In this document: positions 8,734-18,175 of the stretch, one piece after another
Layout: every line of letters starts with the position of its first letter
Numbering within the stretch: position 1 is the stretch's first letter
Origin: Providencia alcalifaciens
GTDB taxonomy: Bacteria > Pseudomonadota > Gammaproteobacteria > Enterobacterales > Enterobacteriaceae
DNA: 64,000 bases
Direction: 5' to 3'
NCBI RefSeq assembly: GCF_020271745.1
Contig: NZ_CP084296.1
Coordinates: 248,001 to 312,000, forward strand
Translations under genes and position numbers: made by a program
The notes under the pieces: model-generated
Told to the model about the DNA's origin: nothing
Databases searched by the model: none
Seen by the model: the letters and a program-made list of their open reading frames with translations, nothing else

Positions 8734-9456
8734 ATGTCCACTTATATCATTGCAGATTTGCATTTAAGTGAAGATGAACCGGCGATCACCGCCGGTTTTC
8801 TTTCCTTTATTGAACAGCAGGCCATCCACGCCGATAGCCTGTATATTCTCGGTGATTTTTTCAATTATTGGATTGGCGACGATGATAATACCCCTTTGCA
8901 TCAGCAAGTGTCTCAAGCCCTAAAACAACTGAGTGAACGCGGTATTCCTTGCTATTTCATTCATGGCAATCGCGATTTTTTATTGGGTCAACGTTATGCA
9001 AAACAGTGTGGCATGACCATTTTGCCCCAAGAAACCTTACTTGAGCTCTATGACCAGCGTATTTTAATTATGCACGGTGATACGTTATGCACCGACGATG
9101 CCGCTTATCAGAACTACCGTAAAAAAGTCCATACACCTTGGATCCAGCGAGTATTTTTACTTCTACCACTCTTTATTCGCCGCCGCATTGCACAAAAAAT
9201 GCGTCGCAATAGCCAATATGCCAGCAGCATGAAATCCGAAGCCATTATGGACGTCAATTCTGACGCAGTGATTGATGCCTTAAACCGACATCAAGCACAA
9301 TGGATGATCCACGGACATACCCATCGACCAGCTATCCACGAGATTAATCTTGGTGGCCAACTTCATTTTCGTGGAGTCTTAGGCGCCTGGCACAGCGAAG
9401 GCTCCGCCTTTGTTATCAACGAAAACGGCATTGAGCTTATTTTCTTTCCTTTTTAA
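8734..9456 (+). CDS. lpxH: UDP-2,3-diacylglucosamine diphosphatase
   Basis: LpxH hydrolyses UDP-2,3-diacylglucosamine to lipid X and UMP on the inner face of the inner membrane, an essential lipid A step. The calcineurin-like metallophosphoesterase motifs are present in order: ADLHLSED (D8, H10), [25 protein letters not shown] and HGHTHRP. The 240-residue length is normal. It shares a transcript with ppiB. Confidence 0.97.
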   Translation: MSTYIIADLHLSEDEPAITAGFLSFIEQQAIHADSLYILGDFFNYWIGDDDNTPLHQQVSQALKQLSERGIPCYFIHGNRDFLLGQRYAKQCGMTILPQETLLELYDQRILIMHGDTLCTDDAAYQNYRKKVHTPWIQRVFLLLPLFIRRRIAQKMRRNSQYASSMKSEAIMDVNSDAVIDALNRHQAQWMIHGHTHRPAIHEINLGGQLHFRGVLGAWHSEGSAFVINENGIELIFFPF

Positions 9457-9538
9457 CATTATTTCCTTTTTACAATTCCTATCTTGATAAAGACACACAG
9501 GTAAATTGTGGGTCATCAACACGACCGTTTGCTTATTT

Positions 9539-9561
9539 TATAATCACGCAAACGTTTTCCT
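9539..9561 (+). promoter_or_regulatory. purEK promoter -10 and PurR operator
   Basis: A perfect TATAAT (9539-9544) is followed immediately by ACGCAAACGTTTTCCT (9546-9561), an almost perfect PurR box. A weak -35 (TCAACA, 9516-9521) is 17 bases upstream. The operator would cover the start site, so purine-bound PurR should block transcription of purEK, as in E. coli. Confidence 0.88.
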
Positions 9562-9642
9562 TACCCGATTACCGTGATATGATCGGGGCAATTCACATTC
9601 CCACCCTTAGGGTGATATTTTTCAATACAGGGATCACACCAA

Positions 9643-10158
9643 ATGACTGCCCAAGTTCCTGCTCAATCTGCGGCAAAAATCGCCATTGTTATGGGTTCTA
9701 AAAGTGATTGGACAACCATGCAGCATGCCGCTGACGTGCTGACCGAACTGCAACTGCCTTTCCATGTTGAGATTGTTTCCGCCCACCGTACGCCAGACAA
9801 ACTGTTTTCCTTTGCTGAAAATGCCAAACAAAATGGTTTTGAAGTGATCATCGCTGGTGCCGGTGGTGCAGCCCATTTACCGGGAATGTTAGCCGCAAAA
9901 ACGCTAGTCCCCGTTCTTGGCGTCCCAGTTCAGAGCGCGGCATTAAGTGGTGTCGATAGCCTGTATTCTATCGTTCAAATGCCAAAAGGTATTCCAGTTG
10001 GTACACTCGCGATTGGTAAAGCGGGCTCAGCTAACGCCGCACTGTTAGCCGCACAAATTTTAGCGGCTCATGATAGTGAGCTATACAATCGCTTATCCGC
10101 ATGGCGTGAAGCACAAACCAACGACGTATTAAATAACCCAGATCCGAGGGAAGCGTAA
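9643..10158 (+). CDS. purE: N5-carboxyaminoimidazole ribonucleotide mutase
   Basis: PurE (class I) converts N5-CAIR to CAIR in de novo purine synthesis. The substrate-binding motifs MGSKSDW, SAHRTP (catalytic His) and [11 protein letters not shown] are intact, and the 171-residue length is normal. It overlaps purK by one base (TAATG), pointing to translational coupling. A PurR operator lies about 80 bases upstream. Confidence 0.98.
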   Translation: MTAQVPAQSAAKIAIVMGSKSDWTTMQHAADVLTELQLPFHVEIVSAHRTPDKLFSFAENAKQNGFEVIIAGAGGAAHLPGMLAAKTLVPVLGVPVQSAALSGVDSLYSIVQMPKGIPVGTLAIGKAGSANAALLAAQILAAHDSELYNRLSAWREAQTNDVLNNPDPREA

Positions 10159-11243
10159 TGAAACCGGTTTGTGTCCTTGGGAATGGTCAATTAGGCCGCA
10201 TGCTGCGCCAAGCAGGCGAACCACTGGGTATTTCTGTCTTTCCTGTTGGATTAGATGCAGAGCCTGAAGCCGTTCCTTATCAGCAAAGTGTGATCACCGC
10301 TGAAATTGAGCGCTGGCCTGAAACCCCATTAACCAAAGAATTAGCACGTCATAATGCGTTTATTAACCGTGATATTTTTCCACGGCTAGCTGACCGCTTC
10401 CCACAAAAAAGCCTGTTCGATTCGTTAAATTTATCGACGGCGCCTTGGGCACGATTAGAATCTCCAGACCAATGGCCAGAATTATTCGCCACTCTGGGTG
10501 ATTTTTTGATAGTGAAACGCAGAACGGGTGGCTACGACGGTCGTGGTCAATGGCGTGTTCGCCCCGGTGATGAACAAGCGCTCCCGGCAGAAATTTACGG
10601 TGAATGCATTGTCGAGCAAGGGATCCCATTTGATGCGGAAGTCTCCGTGATTGGTGCCCGTAGCCAATCTGGTGGATCCGTGTTCTACCCAATCACCCAT
10701 AATCTTCATCAAGAAGGGATTTTACGCACCAGTGTCGCCTTCCCTGATGCAAACCCTGTCCAGCAGCAACAAGCACAGGCGATGCTCAGTGCCGTGATGG
10801 ATGAATTAGGGTATGTTGGTGTGATGGCAATGGAGTGTTTTGTGGTTGGCGATAAACTGCTGATCAACGAAATCGCCCCTCGCGTTCATAATAGTGGGCA
10901 TTGGACTCAAAACGGCGCTTCCATTAGCCAATTTGAGCTTCATTTACGCGCAATTTTAAATTTACCGATGCCAACGCCAGAAGTTTTCAGCCCTGCGGTG
11001 ATGGTCAATTTAATTGGAACGGATGTTAACCAAGAATGGTTAAATCTGCCTTTAGTCCATTTACATTGGTATGAGAAAGAAGTGCGCCCAGTCCGTAAAG
11101 TGGGTCACCTAAACCTGACCCATAGCGATGTCCATCAACTCGAAAATACCCTAGATAATTTGATCCCTATGTTACCAAATGAGTATAAAAGTGGCATTGA
11201 GTGGGCAAAAACAAAATTAGGCTGGTACTCTCGCCAAAAATAG
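10158..11243 (+). CDS. purK: N5-carboxyaminoimidazole ribonucleotide synthase (ATP-grasp)
   Basis: PurK uses ATP and bicarbonate to convert AIR to N5-CAIR, the substrate of PurE. The N-terminal VLGNGQLGRMLRQAGEPLGI and the ATP-grasp segments KRRTGGYDGRGQW, ECIVEQGIPFDAEVSV and INEIAPRVHNSGHWT are all visible. At 361 residues it is close to E. coli PurK. Translation begins on the purE stop codon. Confidence 0.98.
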   Translation: MKPVCVLGNGQLGRMLRQAGEPLGISVFPVGLDAEPEAVPYQQSVITAEIERWPETPLTKELARHNAFINRDIFPRLADRFPQKSLFDSLNLSTAPWARLESPDQWPELFATLGDFLIVKRRTGGYDGRGQWRVRPGDEQALPAEIYGECIVEQGIPFDAEVSVIGARSQSGGSVFYPITHNLHQEGILRTSVAFPDANPVQQQQAQAMLSAVMDELGYVGVMAMECFVVGDKLLINEIAPRVHNSGHWTQNGASISQFELHLRAILNLPMPTPEVFSPAVMVNLIGTDVNQEWLNLPLVHLHWYEKEVRPVRKVGHLNLTHSDVHQLENTLDNLIPMLPNEYKSGIEWAKTKLGWYSRQK

Positions 11244-11298
11244 GGAAAATAGCGCTATTCGTGCCTGAAATTAATATTTCGGGCATTGTGCTATTTTT
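11244..11298 (+). terminator. Probable hairpin terminator after purEK
   Basis: AAAATAGC at 11248 onward pairs with GCTATTTT near 11291, and an inner arm GCCTGAAAT/ATTTCGGGC stacks inside. The stem is long but interrupted and the U-tract is short, so confidence is moderate. Confidence 0.5.
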
Positions 11299-11353
11299 GC
11301 CCTACTCCTCTTGTGAGTGATGACTAACTCACTAGGGCGCCACTGGAGTGTAT

Positions 11354-12607
11354 ATGCCAGAAACACAAGCCTCACCATTTAGCCCATTATACCAATGGTC
11401 AATTCTTATTCTCCTCGGACTGGTCTACTTCCTTGCTACCGCCACTACTTTCACCTCATTAGGCGTCGTATTACCGAGCATGATCGGCGAATTAAAATGG
11501 AGTTGGACTGAGGCAGGCTTCGGTTTTACATTACTCGGTTTAACCTGCGGTTTAGCGAGCTTTCTACCTTCATTGCTAATCCGTAAAGTCGGTGTTCGCC
11601 TCACGTTACTTTTAGGTATGCTTGTGTTCTGCTCTGGCTTTTATAGCCTCTATTCCACCGAAGCAATCAGCACCTATTTCTTAGGCACCGCCTTGATTGG
11701 CATCGGATTTACACTCTTAGCGACCGTTCCGGGCACCTATGTACTTTCTCGCCTATTTGAAAAACAATCTCTGGCATTTGGCTTATACTTCACGATTGGT
11801 GGATTAGGCGGCGTTGCGGGTCCTTGGATTTACTTCTACGCATCGAATCAATTAGGTTCTTGGCGGATGCACTGGGTATTATGTGCAGTTTATCTTAGCA
11901 TCGTCACCATCATCACTATCTTGGCATTATGTGAAGGGAAAAAAGAACAAGATCACGCCAAGAAAGTAATGCAAAAACAAGTCAGTCATGCGAGTAAACC
12001 TATTTATCGTACCTCAGAGGTTTGGACAGTTCGCCGCGCATTACGCACTTGGCAGTTCTATTTAATTGCTGCGACTTATACCTCTTTTTTATGGTGCGGT
12101 ATTACAGTAAACAGTTTTGCAGTGGCACACATTGAAGAGCGTGGATTTGGTATGACCATCGCGGTTTCTTTGCTGAGTACCATGGCATTTGTGAATGCAT
12201 TTTCGCGCTTCTTAGGGGGCGCTGCGGGTGAATGGCTGGAGCCTAAACGCTTACTGATTGGTAGCCTAATTATCATGGTGCTTGGCGTAATAGCGCTGAG
12301 TATCTCCACATCATGGTTCTGGCTGATTTTGTTCGTGATTTGTGTAGGTGTCGGCTACGGTATGACCTTCTTAGCGTCCAGTGTTTTACTGTCTAATTAT
12401 TTTGGTCGCGGACCTTATTTAGAGTTATTCTCCGTCGTCAATTTAATCTCAACAATTGCCTGCTTGGCGCCATTTATCGCAGGTGCAATTAAGGATATTA
12501 CAGGCAGTTTTACCCCTGCATTCTTAACCATTGCCGCTCCGGTTATCGTGATCCTATTTTTTACTTTAATGATGAAGCCTCCGGCTTTAGAGGTAAAAAA
12601 AGATTAA
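11354..12607 (+). CDS. MFS transporter, substrate unknown
   Basis: This 417-residue protein has about 12 hydrophobic segments with a cytoplasmic loop near residues 200-225 (charged, KKEQDHAKK). It belongs to the monocarboxylate/oxalate-formate-antiporter-like part of the major facilitator superfamily judging by the LGVVLPSMIGELKWSWTEAG opening and the GIGFTLLATVPGTYVLSRLF segment. GGAG lies five bases before ATG 11354; an in-frame GTG at 11348 overlaps that site and is less likely. It stands alone downstream of purK, convergent with the phytase-like gene. The substrate cannot be read from sequence. Confidence 0.8.
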   Translation: MPETQASPFSPLYQWSILILLGLVYFLATATTFTSLGVVLPSMIGELKWSWTEAGFGFTLLGLTCGLASFLPSLLIRKVGVRLTLLLGMLVFCSGFYSLYSTEAISTYFLGTALIGIGFTLLATVPGTYVLSRLFEKQSLAFGLYFTIGGLGGVAGPWIYFYASNQLGSWRMHWVLCAVYLSIVTIITILALCEGKKEQDHAKKVMQKQVSHASKPIYRTSEVWTVRRALRTWQFYLIAATYTSFLWCGITVNSFAVAHIEERGFGMTIAVSLLSTMAFVNAFSRFLGGAAGEWLEPKRLLIGSLIIMVLGVIALSISTSWFWLILFVICVGVGYGMTFLASSVLLSNYFGRGPYLELFSVVNLISTIACLAPFIAGAIKDITGSFTPAFLTIAAPVIVILFFTLMMKPPALEVKKD

Positions 12608-12618
12608 CCCCTAAACAG

Positions 12619-12643
12619 AAAAAAGCTCGGGGGTAACCCGAGC
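12619..12643 (-). terminator. Terminator of the phytase-like gene
   Basis: GCTCGGG (12625-12631) and CCCGAGC (12637-12643) form a 7-bp stem with a 5-base loop. On the minus strand it is followed by six U residues (12624-12619), so it ends the gene at 12716-14095. Confidence 0.8.
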
Positions 12644-12715
12644 GAATATCAAACCAAGGGAAAAACAAGGATCCATTTACACATTCGACTTCTTACCCGT
12701 ACAACCGATGACGAA

Positions 12716-14095
12716 TTACTTCAATAACTCAGGTACTTTCAGCAAGATAAATTCATTATCATCCGCTTGATTGGGTTCACGACTGGAAGAGAACGGGTAG
12801 TTATTATCGTTACCGACGATAATATGTTCATTATCCACCACATCCACGTTCTCAATCGTGAAGAATGGGAAAGTAAATACCCCATCATTTAGCGGTTTTC
12901 TGGCTAGCTTGTTAGGGTCTTGGATGTTCATTAAGTCAACATAGGCTTGCTTATCCACTGCTCCACCTGCATTTTTATCCGAAAACTCAATGCGATAAAC
13001 ACGTTTGAATTTCGCTAAGTTGCTAAAGCAGTTTTCTTTGTTTGTGGCGCCTTCCGCACACGCTTTATCCGCAGTACCTTCGCCATTATCACGTTCGATA
13101 ATCAAACCGTGAGTGTCATCAATCAGGTTAAAATCACCGATGGCATTTTGATTATCTTCAAACACATATAACCAACTGCTCCCAGTCCAATCTTGCTTTT
13201 TCACATCAAATTCAAGAATACGCGCCGCTTTTTTGCCGTTCACATTCTCATAATCTTGTTTATCTTCTTGCCACAAAGCCCCTTCCAGCATCGGATAAAG
13301 TTTGGATCCATCCGGCGATGATGCCATCCCCTCAAAACCTTTTGAGCGATTGACTTGGAAAGTCACTTTATCCGCAGGTTTGCCCGGCGTTGTCAGTGTA
13401 TAGTGGTCAGGGGAAACAACTTTCTTGCCTTCAACTTGCGTTTCAAATAGCGCCAAAACCTTGCCATCTAAATCCATTTTGATGAGATAAGGTCCAAATT
13501 CATCTCCCACCCACAAGGCTCCATCGGCAAATTGAAAACTTTCTGGATCAAAGTCACTGCCTGTTAAGTAACGCTGCTCACTGCTTTCGTTAATAATATG
13601 AAAAGGGATAATTTTATTGGGGTCGTGGAAAAAAATTGTTTTCAGCGGGTTGGCTTTTCCCGTTTTAAAATCAATATCATATTGAGTTAAATAGAGCATA
13701 GAATCAGGGGAATTCATTTTATTCCCAAAACCGTTATCAGTGAGCACCCAGTAAGTACCATCATCCATACGTTTGATACCCGAATGACCTTGTAACGGCT
13801 GCCCCTTGATTGGCACAAACTTGCCCGTTGGACGCCCATCGGATTTTCCCTCTACTTTACTCAGTGTATCAACACGGGTTCCTGTGGTGTATTTACCACT
13901 GTGTTGCATATCCGAAGGTGCATTTTCCGGCGTTGATACTGTCGCATCCACCGATAAAATGGCATGCCCTGCAAGTGTGGCGGGTACTTGTTTCTGTGAA
14001 ATTTGTTGAGCGGCCCCTGCGGTGCTAAATGAGAGTAAACCAATTAATAAAGAAAGGGATGTTAGTTTGAAAGTTATTGGTGTAAGGCCAACCAT
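12716..14095 (-). CDS. Secreted phytase-like esterase-domain protein
   Basis: This 459-residue protein begins with a Sec signal peptide (hydrophobic core LTSLSLLIGLLSFS, probable cleavage after STAGA-A near residue 28), so it should be periplasmic or exported. The body matches the 'esterase-like activity of phytase' family: GHSGIKRMDDGTYWVLTDNGFGNK, GSDFDPESFQFADGALWVGDEFGPYL, NRSKGFEGMASSPDGSKLYPMLEG and NVDVVDNEHIIVGNDNNYPFSS. These are blades of a predicted beta-propeller. Members are often linked to phosphate scavenging, but the substrate is unproven. It has its own terminator and occupies a variable position between purK and ybbP. Confidence 0.82.
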   Translation of the reverse strand: MVGLTPITFKLTSLSLLIGLLSFSTAGAAQQISQKQVPATLAGHAILSVDATVSTPENAPSDMQHSGKYTTGTRVDTLSKVEGKSDGRPTGKFVPIKGQPLQGHSGIKRMDDGTYWVLTDNGFGNKMNSPDSMLYLTQYDIDFKTGKANPLKTIFFHDPNKIIPFHIINESSEQRYLTGSDFDPESFQFADGALWVGDEFGPYLIKMDLDGKVLALFETQVEGKKVVSPDHYTLTTPGKPADKVTFQVNRSKGFEGMASSPDGSKLYPMLEGALWQEDKQDYENVNGKKAARILEFDVKKQDWTGSSWLYVFEDNQNAIGDFNLIDDTHGLIIERDNGEGTADKACAEGATNKENCFSNLAKFKRVYRIEFSDKNAGGAVDKQAYVDLMNIQDPNKLARKPLNDGVFTFPFFTIENVDVVDNEHIIVGNDNNYPFSSSREPNQADDNEFILLKVPELLK

Positions 14096-14287
14096 TGTTA
14101 TTTTCCTATTTCATACCGTCAATAATTGATAGGCGAATAATAACCATGGTGAATGAAGCTTTTGTGAAGGATTAGAGACAGTTAGTTTAACCATTCGTAC
14201 TAACAAAATAATATTTATTTGATGTCGGATACATTAACTTAAAAAATTTATAAAATGAAACTCAAGCATCCGATTTTCATTTTTAAA

Positions 14288-14315
14288 TTGAATAGCCACC
14301 TTCGTGGCTATTCAA
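14288..14315. terminator. Hairpin between the phytase-like gene and ybbP
   Basis: A perfect 12-bp stem, TTGAATAGCCAC (14288-14299) with GTGGCTATTCAA (14304-14315), around a 4-base loop. On the minus strand it follows the ybbP stop and leads into a T-rich stretch, so it probably ends the ybbA-ybbP transcript. Confidence 0.75.
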
Positions 14316-14327
14316 CTTTTGATAAAT

Positions 14328-16775
14328 TTAACCGTTCGATAATCGACGATGCTGATTGCCAGTGCCGAGTAACCTCAGTCCCAGCCAACCGCCACACACC
14401 GATAACAAGAACCCAGCACAGAGCGGCAATAACACCCACAGGCGCCATTCTGGCTGCCACGGGAAATCAAATACCTTAGTTTGCAGTAACCATAGCGCGA
14501 CTTCAGCCCCAAATGCCGCGGCAAGCCCTGCCATTCCACCAAGTAAGGCAAATTCACTCCATAAAGTACGGCGCATCAGTTTTTTGCTCGCGCCAAGGGT
14601 GCGATACACCACCAGCTCACGCTCTCGTTGGCTCATCCCCACTTGAATCTGTGCGAGTAACAATAATAAGCCACAGAAAATCACCAAGACCACCATCACT
14701 TCTAAAGCTTGGCTGACCTGTTGTAAAATTTGCTGAATTTGCGTGATGATAGCGCCTGTATCCAATACATTAATGGTTGGATACTGATGACTCAGCTGGG
14801 TTAACAACTGCCCATCACCATCATAATGGAAGCTACTCAACCACGTTTCCGGCATTGGTGATAACGTTTCTTCCGCAAAAATAAAGTAGAAATTTGGGCG
14901 CAAACTTTCCCAATCCACTTTACGAATACTGCTCACTTTTGCTGTGAAAATCTGCGATCCGGCATTGAACGTCAATTTATCGCCGATTTTTAGCCCTAAC
15001 TCTTTAACGACGGTTTGCTCAATGGAAACTTCCCCCGCTTTTGGTGGCCAACTCCCTTGCTCTAACTCGTTCGCAGGCGGCAATGTGGATTGCCAGGTTA
15101 AGCTAAGCTCTCGCCTAACCGTGTTATTATTAGGATCGCGCGCATCCGCCCACTCCATCGCAGACTGGTCATTAATTTCCGATAAACGCGCTAACACAAC
15201 CGGATTAAATTCCGTTGGTGTGACTTGGTACTGCTTTAAAAGCTGCGTGACAGGATCAAGCTGAGACTGACTCATATTGATCAGAAAATAATTCGGGCTA
15301 TCCGCAGGCAGCTGCTGTTGCCAGCGATCTAAAAGATCCCCTCGAACCAAAATCAACAACGCCAACAACATAAATGACAGTGAAAACGCACTCATCTGCG
15401 TGATAGTTTGTAATGGTTGGCGCAATAAGCGACTCACTGATAAACGCAGACTTAGCTGGCGAAACTGTATTTTTTTCAGCAACCACAGCCCTAACCAACC
15501 AATCAATGCTAAAAGCACCGCTACCACGACAATCCCCAGCAAAATTGACCATAATAGTGGATTGACTCCCGCAAACAGGAATAACCCGCCGACCACAATC
15601 AGCGTAACCACAGGCAGATAATAATACAGCGGCCAAATTGGTGATTTAGCATCTTCCCGTAACACTCGAGAAGGCTGGGTTCCCATTAATTGGTAGTAAG
15701 GACGGATCCCCACAATAATCGCGATGATAAATAATGTTGCCACCGCCCATATCCACGGCCAAAAACTGGCGCTCGGCAAGGCTTTAGGTAACATCGCCGA
15801 CAGTATCTGCATTAAAATGCCTTCAAAAGCCAGCCCCAGCAAGGAACCTAATAATGCCGCAGCGACTAAAATCACTAACCACTGGCCGATAATCCACTTG
15901 CGTAGCGCACTTCGGTCTGCCCCCAAGGTCTTCAATACCGCTATCAGTTGATGACGGCTTCGACAATAATGGGTCATCGACACCACCACCGCCGCAATCG
16001 CCAATAACAGCGTTAGCAACACCGATAACAGTAAAAACTGCTGAGCGCGCTTAAAGGTTTTTCCCACCGCACCGCTGTCATCATCCAAGGTATACCAGCG
16101 CTGATCGCTACGTAACTGAGCATCATATTTCTCTTTGAATGCATCAATCGCTTGGCGAGAACCCGCAAACATATCGCGATACGTTAAGCGGCTTCCGACT
16201 TGAATCGCCCCAGTTAATGGCGCATCCTCAATCGAGATCAACACCCTTGGCGCTATTTGGAACGGGTTAAAACCACTATCAGGTTCCTGAATTAGCGTCC
16301 CTGAAATCGTAAACGTCCCATCGCCGATATCAATCTGTTCGCCAACCTTTAAGTTCAGTAATTCCAATAAACGCGGGGCGACAAGAATATGCCCTTTAGT
16401 GGGTTTTAACCCCGCAGGTTCGGTGACTAAGTCACCGTATAGGGGATAACTCGCATCTGCCGCTTTCACTAACACTAACTGCGGGCGCCCCTCTTCATCA
16501 GCAGTAGAATACGCCATGGTCGAAAATGAAATCTGCTGGCTCAATGTCAGCCCGGCTTGCTGCGCCGCAGCTAGCCATACAGGCTCACTCGGATGGGATG
16601 AACGCAGCACCAAATCTCCCGCTAATAGCTCTTGGCTCTGGTAGCTCATACTATTTTCAATGCGATCGCTGATCCGCCCTAGCGCCAGCACGCAGGCGAC
16701 TGCCAAGGTCAATGCTAGCCACACAATCAACAGAGACGGCGTTTTCCATTCACGCCAAAACCAGCGCCAAATCAT
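14328..16775 (-). CDS. ybbP: ABC transporter permease YbbP
   Basis: This is an FtsX/MacB-type permease with transmembrane segments near the N-terminus (LLIVWLALTLAVACVLALG), four to five in the middle and four near the C-terminus, separated by two large periplasmic domains. It is the partner of the ATPase YbbA. The start is ATG 16775, giving MIWRWFWREWKTPSLLIVW as in E. coli and overlapping the ybbA stop by four bases (ATGA); an upstream in-frame ATG at 16823 is unlikely. At 815 residues it is close to E. coli YbbP (about 804). The exported substrate is not firmly known. Confidence 0.93.
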   Translation of the reverse strand: MIWRWFWREWKTPSLLIVWLALTLAVACVLALGRISDRIENSMSYQSQELLAGDLVLRSSHPSEPVWLAAAQQAGLTLSQQISFSTMAYSTADEEGRPQLVLVKAADASYPLYGDLVTEPAGLKPTKGHILVAPRLLELLNLKVGEQIDIGDGTFTISGTLIQEPDSGFNPFQIAPRVLISIEDAPLTGAIQVGSRLTYRDMFAGSRQAIDAFKEKYDAQLRSDQRWYTLDDDSGAVGKTFKRAQQFLLLSVLLTLLLAIAAVVVSMTHYCRSRHQLIAVLKTLGADRSALRKWIIGQWLVILVAAALLGSLLGLAFEGILMQILSAMLPKALPSASFWPWIWAVATLFIIAIIVGIRPYYQLMGTQPSRVLREDAKSPIWPLYYYLPVVTLIVVGGLFLFAGVNPLLWSILLGIVVVAVLLALIGWLGLWLLKKIQFRQLSLRLSVSRLLRQPLQTITQMSAFSLSFMLLALLILVRGDLLDRWQQQLPADSPNYFLINMSQSQLDPVTQLLKQYQVTPTEFNPVVLARLSEINDQSAMEWADARDPNNNTVRRELSLTWQSTLPPANELEQGSWPPKAGEVSIEQTVVKELGLKIGDKLTFNAGSQIFTAKVSSIRKVDWESLRPNFYFIFAEETLSPMPETWLSSFHYDGDGQLLTQLSHQYPTINVLDTGAIITQIQQILQQVSQALEVMVVLVIFCGLLLLLAQIQVGMSQRERELVVYRTLGASKKLMRRTLWSEFALLGGMAGLAAAFGAEVALWLLQTKVFDFPWQPEWRLWVLLPLCAGFLLSVCGGWLGLRLLGTGNQHRRLSNG

Positions 16776-17458
16776 GACTCTTCCCTCAACTGCCCATCCA
16801 CTAACCGTAATCGACGTTGGCAACGAGCGGCTAACTCATTGTCATGGGTGACCAAAATCAACGTAGTACCGTGCTCTTTATTCATCGCGAATAACAAATC
16901 AGCGATTTTATCCCCCGTATGGCGATCAAGGTTCCCTGTAGGTTCGTCAGCAAATAAGATTTGTGGCTGACCATTAAACGCCCGTGCCAATGCCACGCGC
17001 TGCTGCTCACCACCCGAAAGCTGTGCTGGCATATGCTTTAAGCGATTTCCTAACCCTAAATCCGTCAGTAAGCTCACCGCCTGTTGATGACTTTTGGTTT
17101 CGGACTCACCGCGTAGCAATGAAGGTAATTGCACATTTTCAAGGGCGTTCAGCGTTGGTATTAACATAAAAGATTGGAAAACAAAGCCGACACTTTGCGC
17201 CCGTAATCGCGCCCGTGCTTCTTCGTCCATGGTCGTTAAGTCTTGGTCAAGCAACTTCACGGTTCCGCTAGTGCCATCATCCAACCCAGCAATAATACCT
17301 AACAAGGTGGATTTTCCTGACCCTGACTCACCAATTAAGGCAATTGTCTGACCAGACTCGACAATTAGCTCGACTCCTTGCAATATAGTCAGTTCATGTT
17401 CACCTTGACCAACACGTTTAATGAGATGATGAACTTCAAGAATATTTTGCGCCGACAT
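16772..17458 (-). CDS. ybbA: ABC transporter ATP-binding protein YbbA
   Basis: This 228-residue LolD/MacB-type ATPase has Walker A GESGSGKST, signature LSGGEQQR, Walker B ILFADEP and the H-loop VTHDNE. It energises the YbbP permease and is translationally coupled to it. Its first 33 coding bases overlap antisense to the 5' end of tesA, an arrangement also present in E. coli. Confidence 0.95.
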   Translation of the reverse strand: MSAQNILEVHHLIKRVGQGEHELTILQGVELIVESGQTIALIGESGSGKSTLLGIIAGLDDGTSGTVKLLDQDLTTMDEEARARLRAQSVGFVFQSFMLIPTLNALENVQLPSLLRGESETKSHQQAVSLLTDLGLGNRLKHMPAQLSGGEQQRVALARAFNGQPQILFADEPTGNLDRHTGDKIADLLFAMNKEHGTTLILVTHDNELAARCQRRLRLVDGQLREES

Positions 17459-18061
17459 ATATTGGTTTTTCTCCTATTAGTCACCGCCAGTGGACAAACA
17501 CTCGCGGCAACGAAACTATTAATTCTCGGTGATAGTCTTAGTGCAGGCTATCGAATACCCGCCGAGCAAGCTTGGGCAACATTACTTGCCGAACGTTGGC
17601 AAAAAAAATCGCCACCGATTTTAGTTATTAATGGCAGTATCAGTGGTAATACCGCCTCTCAAGGGTTAGAGCGTCTCCCCGCTCTCCTCGCTCAGCACAA
17701 ACCTGATTGGGTGCTGATTGAGCTGGGAGCTAATGATGGTTTGCAAGGGCTATCTGTTGAACAGTTAGGTATAACATTACAACAGATTATTGACCAAATA
17801 GAGCAAAATGGTGCTAAACCGCTCTTAATGCAAATTCGTATACCGCCAAACTACGGCAAACGCTACACATCCAGCTTTGAAAAAATCTACCCAACGCTGG
17901 CTGAAAAAAATCACCTTCCGCTGATCCCATTTTTTATGGAAAGCGTGATCACCAAACCGGAATGGATCCAACCTGATGGTATTCATCCAACCGAGCAAGC
18001 CCAACCCACAATTGCGGATTTTATGGAAAAACAACTCGCACCCTATTTATTAGCTAAGTAA
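17426..18061 (+). CDS. tesA: Multifunctional acyl-CoA thioesterase I / protease I / lysophospholipase L1
   Basis: This is a periplasmic GDSL/SGNH hydrolase cleaving acyl-thioesters and lysophospholipids. The SGNH blocks are GDSLSAGYR (catalytic Ser), NGSISGNT, ELGANDG and DGIHP (catalytic Asp/His). A signal peptide (HILVFLLLVTASGQTLAA) precedes the mature domain. The MM start at 17426/17429 followed by NFKN matches E. coli; an in-frame ATG at 17378 would add unrelated sequence inside ybbA. It is divergent from ybbA and followed by a hairpin. Confidence 0.96.
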   Translation: MMNFKNILRRHILVFLLLVTASGQTLAATKLLILGDSLSAGYRIPAEQAWATLLAERWQKKSPPILVINGSISGNTASQGLERLPALLAQHKPDWVLIELGANDGLQGLSVEQLGITLQQIIDQIEQNGAKPLLMQIRIPPNYGKRYTSSFEKIYPTLAEKNHLPLIPFFMESVITKPEWIQPDGIHPTEQAQPTIADFMEKQLAPYLLAK

Positions 18062-18081
18062 ACGTTATCAGAAAAATCATC

Positions 18082-18118
18082 TCGGAAATTCTATTAATTG
18101 AATTTCCGAATCGTTTTA
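18082..18118 (+). terminator. Probable terminator after tesA
   Basis: CGGAAATTC (18083-18091) pairs perfectly with GAATTTCCG (18100-18108) around an 8-base AT loop, followed shortly by TTTT. Confidence 0.6.
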
Positions 18119-18175
18119 AATAAATCATAATGAACCAATATGATAGCGAAAATTCCGCCCAGAGTAGGTAAAGTT

